Shown here: positions 56,333 to 64,000 of the stretch, in pieces | Position numbering within the stretch: the first letter of the stretch is position 1 | How the letters are laid out: each line of letters begins with the position of its first letter | NCBI RefSeq assembly: GCF_017742245.1 | Contig: NZ_JAGHKO010000014.1 | Span: forward strand, 310,001-374,000 | Reading direction: 5' to 3' | DNA: 64,000 nt | Origin: Niastella soli | Lineage (GTDB): Bacteria; Bacteroidota; Bacteroidia; Chitinophagales; Chitinophagaceae | Notes under the pieces: generated by a model | The model's database searches: none | What the model was told of the DNA's origin: nothing | The model's input: the letters and a program-made list of their open reading frames with translations, nothing else | Made by a program: the position numbers and the translations under genes

Positions 56333-56783
56333 ATGAAAAAAAAAACAGCCTTTACTGGAATTTCTGGAGAACCAACTGCCTTCCTACCAAAACCCTTTAG
56401 GTGTAGCATTCTATTTAAATACAGATAGCACGATATACATATGTGCTGACTTCCCTGGCATTGAATCATCAGATAACGTTTCGCTTGAGATCTTTCAGGA
56501 AGTTAACACTTTAGAAGATCTCCTGAAATTACTGAAGCTTTCGAAATTGGAACAATTACTGAAATTGTGCCCAGACAATTTACTGGAATTATACGAGCGG
56601 GGCCAAATGGCTGTTATCTGCATGCTGGACGGGGACCGCGACCTGCAATTTACCAAACACCTCAACTGCACCTGGGCCGGGAACACTAATAATGAAATGC
56701 ATGAAGTCAACACGCATTTAAACAAGGCCGAAGATTTCATTAGCTATACCAACTTGTACTATGGTATAAAACAAACAAACTGA
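56333..56783 (+). pseudogene. Unknown ~150-residue family member 3, frameshifted in an A10 run
   Basis: The ATG at 56333 is followed by ten A residues; read as is, translation stops after 31 codons. Removing one A gives MKKKQPLLEFLENQLPSYQN then NPLGVAFYLN and an open frame to 56783, about 149 residues. It is homologous to the genes at 352 and 850: the FL..L..YQNP.GV and LLELYERG segments align. The A10 tract could be a phase-variation site, a slippage site used on purpose, or a base-calling error. I treat it as frameshifted but possibly expressed. Confidence 0.75.
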
Positions 56784-56866
56784 CAGTATTCATTGTAAGA
56801 ACGTATTCTTTCAACTTATCCCTTTGTTAAAATAAACTTAACAAGCTTATTTAATAATTGGATATA

Positions 56867-56912
56867 AGAGACTGCCCTGCCCGCGCTTTCCAGCAGGGGC
56901 ACCGGGGTCTCT
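56867..56912 (+). terminator. Hairpin between the ~150-residue gene and the HTH gene
   Basis: AGAGAC with TGCCCTG on the left pairs with CAGGGGCA and GTCTCT on the right, with a GC-rich loop. A short T/A-rich stretch follows. It is likely to terminate transcription of the upstream gene. Confidence 0.65.
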
Positions 56913-56968
56913 ATTATAGTCCTGCATTTTTTTCAGTGTCAATTCAACTAATATAAAACCTTACTCAC

Positions 56969-57352
56969 ATGCAATTTTCCCAATCAGACTTTGAAACAAT
57001 TCAGCAAGTGAAAGAACTATTAGAAAAGGAATTTAAATACCAGCATGCGCAGACTACGTTAGCCCGGCGTTTTCACATCAATGAGAGTAAACTGCGTAAA
57101 GGATTTGTATTGATTAACAAAATACCCATTTACGAATACATTGTGCGTATTCGGATTGAAAAAGCAAAGGAGCTACTGGCCTGCACCGATAAACCGGTAA
57201 AAATGGTGGCTTGCCAGGTAGGCTATCATTTAAAAAGTTTAGAAAAGCAATTCAGGAAGTTGGTGGGCATGTCGCCACTGGAGTGGCGTAAAATATACAC
57301 CGACCGCATGTTAATGCAAGTAAAACAAAAACCGGAACGGAGTATAGTTTGA
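56969..57352 (+). CDS. Orphan AraC-type HTH protein, locus B (second)
   Basis: A 127-residue HTH-only AraC-family protein: TTLARRFHINESKLRKGF for the first unit, the linker RIRIEKAKELLACTDKP, a second unit VACQVGYHLKSLEKQFRK and the ending MSPLEWRK. It is the gene nearest upstream of MauE in locus B and a candidate regulator for it. There is no sensor domain. Confidence 0.8.
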   Translation: MQFSQSDFETIQQVKELLEKEFKYQHAQTTLARRFHINESKLRKGFVLINKIPIYEYIVRIRIEKAKELLACTDKPVKMVACQVGYHLKSLEKQFRKLVGMSPLEWRKIYTDRMLMQVKQKPERSIV

Positions 57353-57596
57353 CCAGAACGGCGTATTTTAAGGAGGTAACTTGCTTGCAGAATGAATGAA
57401 GCTCCGGCTGATTGTCACCGGAAGAAAACATGAAAAGACCACTTGCAGAATCAATATTCTCCACTTATACAGGCAATCAATTCCAGTCACAGAGAAATAC
57501 ATATAACCGGGCTCAGCTGCTGGTGAGGCAATTTACTTATTGTAACGAGGGTTAATGAATGTTATTAAATGAATTGTCTCCGTTTTAGCGGAAAGA

Positions 57597-58148
57597 ATGG
57601 ACGCTACCATTTTTCACCAGCACTGGTTTCGGGAAAACCTTATAAATATGGAAAACATACTAATGAATGAAGGCGCGCCCAGAAGAAATTTGTTAATACG
57701 AATTATTACCCTGAGCTGGCTAAAGAAACGCCTGGCTGTTGAGATCATTGCCCTCTTGTTCGTTATCCTATTCTTATACACGGGCATTTCAAAACTGATG
57801 GAATTTGATGTATTCCAGGAACAATTATACGACTCGCCGATAGTTGGTACTGTTGCACCCGTAGTAGCCTGGGGGCTTCCTATTACTGAGTTCATTGTAT
57901 CGCTATTGCTGTTTATACCCAAATACAGGCTTTGGGGTTTGTATGCAGCATTTATACTAATGATCCTTTTCACGGCTTATGTGGGCATTTTATTAAGCAT
58001 CAGCACTGAACTTCCCTGTAGTTGCGGCGGCATAATGGAAGCCCTCTCCTGGCAGGCGCACCTGGTTGTAAATATAGCGCTGATAGCACTGGCATTTACG
58101 GGGATCATCCTGGCTAAAAAAATCAAAAGGAATGGAGGCGGGTTATGA
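57597..58148 (+). CDS. MauE/DoxX-type redox membrane protein (locus B)
   Basis: A 183-residue protein (166 if started at the ATG at 57648) with four membrane segments, FLYTGISKL, SPIVGTVAPVVAWGLPITEF and the CSCGG motif. It is homologous to the locus A MauE at 13312. Its stop overlaps the TlpA start by 4 nt (ATGA), so the two are translationally coupled. It should move electrons across the membrane to or from the lipoprotein thioredoxin. Confidence 0.85.
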   Translation: MDATIFHQHWFRENLINMENILMNEGAPRRNLLIRIITLSWLKKRLAVEIIALLFVILFLYTGISKLMEFDVFQEQLYDSPIVGTVAPVVAWGLPITEFIVSLLLFIPKYRLWGLYAAFILMILFTAYVGILLSISTELPCSCGGIMEALSWQAHLVVNIALIALAFTGIILAKKIKRNGGGL

Positions 58149-58636
58149 AAAAAGCTATCATTATCTTTTGCATGGTCATTATTGCCGGTTGCTATAGTAA
58201 GAAGCCAAAATCGACAACACTGACAGGAAAAATAATGCCTCCCATTTCATTGCTGGGATTTGACAGCACGACAGTCTTCCATACAGATAGCATCAAAACG
58301 GGAAAGCCGACCTTACTATTTTATTTCGCAGCTTCCTGTCCATTTTGTCGCGCTGAGACCCGGATGTTGATCTCGGATAAGCAGCCCCTGTCAGATTTTA
58401 ATATCGTTATGGTGTGCGTTTCCAAATTCTCCGAGTTTAAAAAATTCTATTCAAAATTTGACCTCCAAAACCATCGCAGTATTCAGGCAGGTGTTGATGC
58501 GAATGACTCGTTTAAAAACTATTTTGCCACCACCCAGGTCCCCTATTTAGTGATCTATGATAAGAACAAAAAACTAAAATGTATTTACCTGGGAAAAACA
58601 TCGCCAGCAACCATTAAAAAGGCAGTTTCAACATAA
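58145..58636 (+). CDS. TlpA-like thioredoxin-fold lipoprotein (locus B)
   Basis: A 163-residue lipoprotein (IIAGC lipobox, Cys16) with a SCPFC active site (Cys65-Cys68) and TTQVPYLVIY carrying the likely cis-Pro. It is homologous to the 16975 protein: GKIMPPISLL and GKP(T/V)(L/V) segments align. It overlaps MauE by 4 nt and lies before the small Cys peptide. It may form or shuffle the single disulfide predicted for that peptide. Confidence 0.85.
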   Translation: MKKAIIIFCMVIIAGCYSKKPKSTTLTGKIMPPISLLGFDSTTVFHTDSIKTGKPTLLFYFAASCPFCRAETRMLISDKQPLSDFNIVMVCVSKFSEFKKFYSKFDLQNHRSIQAGVDANDSFKNYFATTQVPYLVIYDKNKKLKCIYLGKTSPATIKKAVST

Positions 58637-58721
58637 GAAACACACATCCATCACCACATAAACTCTTTCTTTATCTATCTGATGCATCATAGGTAATGAA
58701 AACAGGAGAGCAATCCTGGCA

Positions 58722-58797
58722 TGGAAAAGCCGAAAACCATTATAAAAGAGTAGGCATATTACATCAATAATTTTAGCTTTTTTAATCAAAAAAAGCA
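58722..58797 (+). promoter_or_regulatory. Conserved leader upstream of peptide gene, copy B
   Basis: Matches 17586-17662: AGCCGAAAACCA, AGTAGGCA and TTTAGCTTTTTTAAT are identical and similarly spaced. The final block with the A-run forms a hairpin (GCTTTTTT, 4-nt loop, AAAAAAAGC) directly upstream of the ATG at 58807. Conservation over ~41 kb between unrelated flanks suggests a regulatory or translational element tied to the peptide genes. Confidence 0.7.
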
Positions 58798-58806
58798 ACA
58801 CTTATC

Positions 58807-59025
58807 ATGAAAAATTTAAGATTTGTTGCCACCGCAGCTTTTGTATTTGCAGTAGTTGGAAGTTCATTAGCTTTCAAAAGCACAAAAAATCTTTATCACA
58901 GAGGCAGCAACGGAACATGCAATGTGTTTGTGAAAGTTGTAGATAATGGAACTACCATTACTGATACACAAGCAAGCTTCACAAGTGGCGCCGCATGCAC
59001 AACCGTTCAATACAAGAACCAATAA
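58807..59025 (+). CDS. Small secreted Cys-containing peptide, DUF6520-like (B)
   Basis: A 72-residue protein with a Sec-type signal (MKNLRFVA...VVGSSLAFK, cleavage near residue 22-25). The mature part has two cysteines (38 and 64), enough for one disulfide. It shares the VGxxLAF(K) signal-end motif with the two locus A peptides. It lacks their long Thr run, and this locus has no glycosyltransferases. It is followed by a strong terminator and then the convergent S9 peptidase gene. Confidence 0.82.
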   Translation: MKNLRFVATAAFVFAVVGSSLAFKSTKNLYHRGSNGTCNVFVKVVDNGTTITDTQASFTSGAACTTVQYKNQ

Positions 59026-59044
59026 TAATCTAAGATTGCCCTAG

Positions 59045-59076
59045 AAAAGCAGGCGCATTTGGCGCCTGCTTTTTTG
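59045..59076 (+). terminator. Terminator between peptide B and the S9 gene
   Basis: AAAAGCAGGCG, a CATTTGG loop, CGCCTGCTTTTTT. A-run on the left and T-run on the right mean it could work for both convergent genes. Confidence 0.9.
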
Positions 59077-59132
59077 TAACTTGTTTATTAAGATTGAAAC
59101 CAATGGTCCGGTGCCGGCTGCTCCGATCTCTG

Positions 59133-61973
59133 CTATGGTTTTGCCCCGCTTTCATCAGGTGCATAGCCTGTTTCAATTCCTTTCAATTTGGCCGGGACAC
59201 CCTCTGTCATCCATTTTGCAGGCAATTTCCCTTTTAAATAATAATCGAAATACTGTGTAAGCCGGATCGTATAATCCAGGGCATTCACATCATCAATAAC
59301 GGTATGGTCCTCATTATCGTATTGGAGCATCCAGACCTTTTGTCCCAATCTTCTAAGAGACAGGTATAATTCCACCGACTGGCGCCACTGTATTTGCCCA
59401 TCCAATTTATTATGCATGATCAGCAATGGGGTTTTTACTTTATCAGCATTCAGCACTGCAGAGGAAGCAAGATACCTATCCTTTTCAGCCCACAGCGTCC
59501 CCCCCATTTGAGTTTCAAGCGTCAACTGTTTATCCATAGTTTCCACCCGCGTTCCAGGGGGGTAAAATGGAATAAGGGTTGAATAACCACTGACAAGATC
59601 AGTTAGCCCTGAGGCTTCGGCAGCAGCGGCAAACACTGAAGTCTTTGTTATAATGTAAGAGGTTGTACCACCGCCAAAACTGTGCCCCTGAATGCCCAGT
59701 CGTTTGGTGTCGATATAAGATAATTTAGAAAGATAGTTCACAGCTGAAATAATAGCATTGTAAGCCTGCTCACTTGTACCCTTTCCAGCCTTCTCAGGAG
59801 GCAGGAAGTGGATATCAGGGGTCAATACCAAATAACCCTGACTTACAAACCAGGGTATGTTCATATCTCCTCTGGTGAGATTGGGCATGGGGAACTCATA
59901 TAACCGGTCTGAAAACCGCCTGTAATGATGGATAATAACAGGATATTTTTTATCGGGGTTAAAATCCTCCGGTTTGTAAAGTATTCCTTGCAAGATGGAA
60001 CTGTCATCTTCCTTCCAGGTGATCAGCTCCCCATTGATCCAGTTAATGTCTTTCTGCGGCTGGATATCGCTAACCGGAGTAAAGGTTTTCAGGTCCCGGG
60101 TTATAAAATAGTTCGGCGCGTTCGTGACTGACTGCCGCTTCACCAGCCAACATTTTGCATTGGCTACTTTTAAAGGTTCCATACCTTCATCAAAGCCAAT
60201 ATATTTTGCCGGTGCTTGTGAGGGTGCATGATAGTAAGTATAAGGCCCCATTGTCAATAACTGCGGATCAATATTCCTTATTAAAAAACCTTGATAAAAG
60301 CCATTGTATTTGTTTAAGATATTAAAGCCGACCAATAACACCCTGTCAGTTAAATCATCAATTGGTTCTTCCAATGTTGGTTCATGCAGCAGTCTTAGTT
60401 GAGTCTGCGTTTTTGTCCCATAGCCCCGGGTTAGGTTCCTGGGCGCAACCCCACCTGCAGGGTCGATCTTCCACATGTCGTAGTTGTCATAAATAATAAA
60501 CGCCTTATCGTTTGTAAACCAAAAGATATCCTGACCAACCTGGGACCTCAAATTATACTCCCCATACTCAAAATCATCCGTTAATTTAACTGAAACTCCT
60601 TTTGTAACGTTTATGATCTTACCTGTAGCAAGCTCACAGGAAAAGTAACTACCAATCTTTGAATCAAAAAATATCAAATATTTCCCCAAGGGGGAAAATG
60701 ATAACCCAGCAGTACCTATATTTTGATTCCAATCCTTCCCTCCTATGGGGATCTTGTGTCCGTCGACTAAAGACATTACCGACAATACGGGTTGCTTTGA
60801 CCATTTCCACCAGGTCGGAAAGTAGTTGTGTTGAAAAACATAATTATCAGCTATCACTATAAAATCGCCCGTTATCTTGTCAGGGAATGTTTCAATCTTA
60901 TCAGTTTCGCCGAATATCCGTAAAGCCGCATCGGCATTACTCTGCATTACAGCAGTCAGCGTTTTAGTAGCAGGCAATTCCGACTGGGCAGGCTGTAAAA
61001 TAGCATCCTTATAGGACCATAGATCGACACTGGCGGCAGTGCTGTCTTTTATCTTGTTTGACCAGGGTTCTTGCAGGTTAAAAAAGATCCATTTTCCATT
61101 TTGGCTAAAGCCGGTTATCGAACCTATCGTATAACCTGAAATCCCCGCTGTTTGCGCGGAGACCTTGATCTTTGCCCTGTCCATACTGGTATTATAATAC
61201 CAGATCGTTGCACTTTCGGGCGAATCATTGGTTGTAGTTGAAAATAATAATTGTTTGCCCCGGCCATCGAAAATAAGAGACGAGGGGTTGACCTTTGCAT
61301 CCTTTAACAGATCGCTTGACCAGATCTCTTTGGTCTCCATTTTCGGTAACGAGAGGAGTTTCAACACCGTGCATTTACAAGAGTCTTTGCTATCGTTGAG
61401 TTGTATAAGGAAATGTTGTCGGGACCTGTCAAACGCAAAAGATTCAGCATTAGGAAAGATCCGCTCCTGGCCCGAGGCTACATCGCGGAGCACAACATCC
61501 TTTGTTTCATTTTTCAATTGATATGCTATCCAGTTATTCTGGCCCGCAGCCGGAAAGTCGAATAAACTTGCATCCGCAACAAATTTAACGGGATCCTTTC
61601 CTATCTCTATCATATAAAGGCTATCATTAACCGTGAATACCCCAAACCGGCTATTTTCTAAAAATGTAAAATTCTGACCATTTGGAATTTCCTTCTTCCA
61701 GGTACCATTCTGTGAACGAATGATCAAAGTCACATTTTTTTTTGGTGTAGTATAACCTGCCGGAACTTCGGTGTTATAGCCAACGAATTCACCATCATTG
61801 CTTATACAGGGATTACTTACTGAAAGCCAATTACCCAATTCCGTTACGTCAATTGATCTTTTCTGGGCAATTAAAAACCTAGTATTTAAAAAAATAACCC
61901 CAAATAAGAGAAACGTTTTGAGGTAGTTGCCGAATTGCAGCTTAACGCAGCTGGATAAGATAACAGTTGCCAT
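59133..61973 (-). CDS. S9-family (prolyl-oligopeptidase-type) peptidase, locus B
   Basis: A 946-residue protein starting at the ATG at 61973 (an earlier in-frame ATG at 62048 would put unlikely residues before the signal). The signal ends near FLIAQ. The first ~650 residues are propeller-like; then Ser765 in GIQGHSFGGG, an Asp in HNKLDGQIQ and a His in DNEDHTV. It is homologous to 18587 and occupies the same position, convergent with the peptide gene. It probably trims or degrades peptides in the periplasm. Confidence 0.9.
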   Translation of the reverse strand: MATVILSSCVKLQFGNYLKTFLLFGVIFLNTRFLIAQKRSIDVTELGNWLSVSNPCISNDGEFVGYNTEVPAGYTTPKKNVTLIIRSQNGTWKKEIPNGQNFTFLENSRFGVFTVNDSLYMIEIGKDPVKFVADASLFDFPAAGQNNWIAYQLKNETKDVVLRDVASGQERIFPNAESFAFDRSRQHFLIQLNDSKDSCKCTVLKLLSLPKMETKEIWSSDLLKDAKVNPSSLIFDGRGKQLLFSTTTNDSPESATIWYYNTSMDRAKIKVSAQTAGISGYTIGSITGFSQNGKWIFFNLQEPWSNKIKDSTAASVDLWSYKDAILQPAQSELPATKTLTAVMQSNADAALRIFGETDKIETFPDKITGDFIVIADNYVFQHNYFPTWWKWSKQPVLSVMSLVDGHKIPIGGKDWNQNIGTAGLSFSPLGKYLIFFDSKIGSYFSCELATGKIINVTKGVSVKLTDDFEYGEYNLRSQVGQDIFWFTNDKAFIIYDNYDMWKIDPAGGVAPRNLTRGYGTKTQTQLRLLHEPTLEEPIDDLTDRVLLVGFNILNKYNGFYQGFLIRNIDPQLLTMGPYTYYHAPSQAPAKYIGFDEGMEPLKVANAKCWLVKRQSVTNAPNYFITRDLKTFTPVSDIQPQKDINWINGELITWKEDDSSILQGILYKPEDFNPDKKYPVIIHHYRRFSDRLYEFPMPNLTRGDMNIPWFVSQGYLVLTPDIHFLPPEKAGKGTSEQAYNAIISAVNYLSKLSYIDTKRLGIQGHSFGGGTTSYIITKTSVFAAAAEASGLTDLVSGYSTLIPFYPPGTRVETMDKQLTLETQMGGTLWAEKDRYLASSAVLNADKVKTPLLIMHNKLDGQIQWRQSVELYLSLRRLGQKVWMLQYDNEDHTVIDDVNALDYTIRLTQYFDYYLKGKLPAKWMTEGVPAKLKGIETGYAPDESGAKP

Positions 61974-62069
61974 GTATACGTTAGTTAAGATGTTTGCTAT
62001 TTTATATAAGTTACCGAATTTTGCGGGAGCCGCATTGGCTGTTAACATAAAACCAGCACTGAAAGCGCT

Positions 62070-63371
62070 CTAGTCCCAGGTCAGTTGACGGGTTTCCATT
62101 TTATGCAAGGTCTGCTCGTACGTTTCGTCATACGGGCGGTTATCTGCCTGCGCAAGATCACTCTCCACCGCGGCAGCTTTCGTTTCCCATTGAATGGCTT
62201 CTTTAAATTTTCCGGCCTTATAAAGCAAATTTGCATAGGTATCAATGATGGAAGGATCAACATGGTCTTTTTTTATGATCTCCATCCAGGAAATAGCCCT
62301 GGTTAATTCAGCCATATCACTGACATGCTCAACGAACAGTTTCCAAATTTTGTTATTGGTAACAACCCACTTGAAGCCGGATGTATCCAGTCCGTACTTT
62401 TCAACTTTTTGCACAAAGACCTCCCGCTCCTTTCGCCAATCTTTTTTAAAACTGAACCAATTCAATTTCGCACTCAACACATTCCGGTCAGCCACCACTT
62501 CACCGTATTGAGCCCTGATATTTTCTGTAAGCCGCGTCCACGCCGGTTCTTTGCCACTTATTTTGGAACTATCATAAGGTGGTTTGATCTGTTCTTTCCA
62601 AACAACATAATCAATAATGTCACTTGAAAAGGCCGGATCGCCAGATATGGTATCAGCTTTGGAAGCATTCGCTAACAGTTCCGGGAATATTTTTGTGCCG
62701 GAGTGAATAACATGGATAAAATCACGGATAAAACCTAAATTATCCCTGGTAAATAGTTTCTCTGGATTGTTTGTGAGATAAGAATCAATATACTTACATG
62801 CGGCGCTGTTTGCAAAAGAGGTATCACCAACTTCCCTGGCGCATTGTGCCAGATAGGGAATGGCTGCAAGTGCAATTGTCCCAACCTCATACTTCTTTTT
62901 AAGCGTATAGTATTGTTTACTTGAATCGATCCCATTTTGAATTAACTGAAGGAATTGGTCCACATTTTTATACCCAATGCTCTTATGTACCAATTCGCCC
63001 GTTGGTGAGAAAAAAAGAAACGTGGGAAATTCCTCAATATGGTACTGGCGTGACAAACCGTTAGCAGCATTGCGAGTCATCCCACTTTTTATGTTCTTTG
63101 TCTTTATCGTATCAATACGGAGTTTTATCGGGATCAAAGGTTTCAATGCATTGATCACTACCTCTTTTGAGTACACTTTCTGGTCCATTTGTTTACAAGG
63201 CAAACACCAACTGGCAATACAGTCAACAAAGATATACCGGTTTGTGGTTAACGCCTCTTTCCTAAGGTTCACCCAATCTGAATCACTTTTCCAATTCACT
63301 TTGTTGGTCTTATTCTGGGGAAAAGCTACGAGATGAGGAAATATAACAATTAACAAAAGCAATAATTTCAT
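62070..63371 (-). CDS. Secreted thioredoxin-family protein, locus B
   Basis: A 433-residue protein with a signal peptide (MKLLLLLIVIFPHLVAFPQN) and a thioredoxin domain with SWCLPC (Cys56-Cys59) and an EEFPTFLFFSPTGELVHKS segment. The helical C-terminal region has TPR-like parts (YANLLYKAGKFKEAIQWETKAAAVE). It is homologous to 21321 and lies between SusD and S9, as in locus A. It probably reduces or rearranges disulfides in the periplasm. Confidence 0.85.
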   Translation of the reverse strand: MKLLLLLIVIFPHLVAFPQNKTNKVNWKSDSDWVNLRKEALTTNRYIFVDCIASWCLPCKQMDQKVYSKEVVINALKPLIPIKLRIDTIKTKNIKSGMTRNAANGLSRQYHIEEFPTFLFFSPTGELVHKSIGYKNVDQFLQLIQNGIDSSKQYYTLKKKYEVGTIALAAIPYLAQCAREVGDTSFANSAACKYIDSYLTNNPEKLFTRDNLGFIRDFIHVIHSGTKIFPELLANASKADTISGDPAFSSDIIDYVVWKEQIKPPYDSSKISGKEPAWTRLTENIRAQYGEVVADRNVLSAKLNWFSFKKDWRKEREVFVQKVEKYGLDTSGFKWVVTNNKIWKLFVEHVSDMAELTRAISWMEIIKKDHVDPSIIDTYANLLYKAGKFKEAIQWETKAAAVESDLAQADNRPYDETYEQTLHKMETRQLTWD

Positions 63372-63470
63372 TGTGCCTATTTGAATTTAGAGATATTATA
63401 CTGCATACGCCAATAGCTACCCTATTAATGGTGCATAACAGCGATACCAGCAAGGAAGAATTGAAAATTT

Positions 63471-64000
63471 TCAGTACCCGGCATTCTGGTGAATATTCGG
63501 GGCATTTTTTAAATCCGATAAAGGAAGGGGAAACCACTGTTTATATGATTGCCAGGTTAGACCTGGTTCCTTGACGGCAAGTACTGGAGGCATAATAGCA
63601 TCGACAGTTGCCGTTCTTTTTATATCGAGCCAGCGGGCGCCCAATTCAATAAACAGTTCAGTTTGTCGTTCATGTAAAATAGCTGCTAAGGAAGAATTCT
63701 TATCAACGGAGGCATAGGCTGGAAGTCCGGCTCTTGTGCGAATTACATTCAGGTCGGCATCAGCACCGGAGAGGTTGGCCAATTGGGCCCGCGCCTCGGC
63801 CCGGATCAAATACTGCTCACCCAGACGAAGAATGGTTAAATACTCTGTAACCGGTGCGCCATCCTGGTTTTCTTTATACTTGTATACATAATAATAATTC
63901 GTTCCGGAAACATCCGTACTATTTACCCATTGCAACATCCGTTGGTCACCGGGTTCAAAACTATTCAACAGCTGATCACTCAAATAAACCGGGTTAGATG
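63471..64000 (-). CDS. RagB/SusD-family lipoprotein, partial (runs off the window), locus B
   Basis: The C-terminal ~175 residues of a SusD: SDQLLNSFEPGDQRMLQW, the RLGEQYLIRAEARAQL segment and ILHERQTELFIELGARWLDIKRT, ending PNIHQNAGY. The gene starts beyond 64000. It resembles the 22874 SusD in the closing region (FEPGDRR, EQYLIRAE). A SusC gene is expected further out, completing the locus A layout. Confidence 0.85.
   Translation of the reverse strand, partial: SNPVYLSDQLLNSFEPGDQRMLQWVNSTDVSGTNYYYVYKYKENQDGAPVTEYLTILRLGEQYLIRAEARAQLANLSGADADLNVIRTRAGLPAYASVDKNSSLAAILHERQTELFIELGARWLDIKRTATVDAIMPPVLAVKEPGLTWQSYKQWFPLPLSDLKNAPNIHQNAGY

Noticed and set aside
63371-63574. A plus-strand open frame near the end
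   Set aside because: It lies across the thioredoxin-SusD spacer and the SusD 3' end on the other strand; no domain.

Overview
The window looks like a chromosomal segment of a soil- or rhizosphere-type Bacteroidota, most likely family Chitinophagaceae (Chitinophaga/Niastella-like). This rests on gene families seen here, not on a database match: two SusC/SusD loci, one SusC with an N-terminal STN domain and a FecR anti-sigma protein, an ECF sigma factor of the Bacteroidota type, many lipoproteins, and moderate GC with AT-rich spacers and few strong Shine-Dalgarno sites. There are no rRNA, tRNA or CRISPR features.

Layout. 1-2353: interspersed stem-loop repeats, then an operon of two related ~155-residue unknown proteins and two orphan AraC-type HTH proteins. 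2778-7939: an acyltransferase, the remnant of a GT2 glycosyltransferase, an FAD oxidoreductase, a GT-C membrane glycosyltransferase and another orphan HTH protein. 7962-9176: an internally deleted IS4-type element with a 9-bp target duplication. 9243-11918: a TonB-type outer-membrane barrel. 12369-18491 (+): locus A, running GT2 - MauE - GT-C - GT-C - TlpA lipoprotein - two small secreted Cys-rich peptides. It converges on 18587-29432 (-): FecR, SusC, SusD, large thioredoxin, S9 peptidase. 30622-35682: a three-gene Detocs antiphage system (dtcA-dtcB-dtcC). 36031-44203: accessory genes, including a pyranose-oxidase-like GMC enzyme, a Cys-repeat lipoprotein, a degenerate M48-TPR protein, a solo HsdR_N nuclease and a TM-TPR-WG protein. 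44195-44788: an ECF sigma factor. 45000-47800: repeats bracketing an unusual zincin-like protein. 48093-55106: mixed genes, with a frameshifted SDR beside a nonsense-mutated AraC activator, a SAM methyltransferase, a fatty-acid desaturase and a DapF-like protein lacking both catalytic cysteines. 55838-64000: locus B, a compact second copy of the peptide system.

Main result. Loci A and B share one architecture: orphan AraC-HTH proteins and a ~150-residue unknown protein, then MauE and a CPxC lipoprotein thioredoxin, then small signal-peptide proteins with an even number of cysteines (4, 6 and 2). These converge on an opposing SusD - large thioredoxin - S9 peptidase operon, with SusC seen in A and expected beyond the window in B. 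The peptide genes of the two loci share a conserved leader about 40 kb apart. In locus A, two GT-C glycosyltransferases sit between MauE and TlpA and the peptides are Thr-rich, suggesting that glycosylation was added. I read this as a candidate envelope system that makes disulfide-bonded (and in locus A possibly glycosylated) secreted peptides and recaptures or processes something through a SusCD-peptidase branch. That function is inference.
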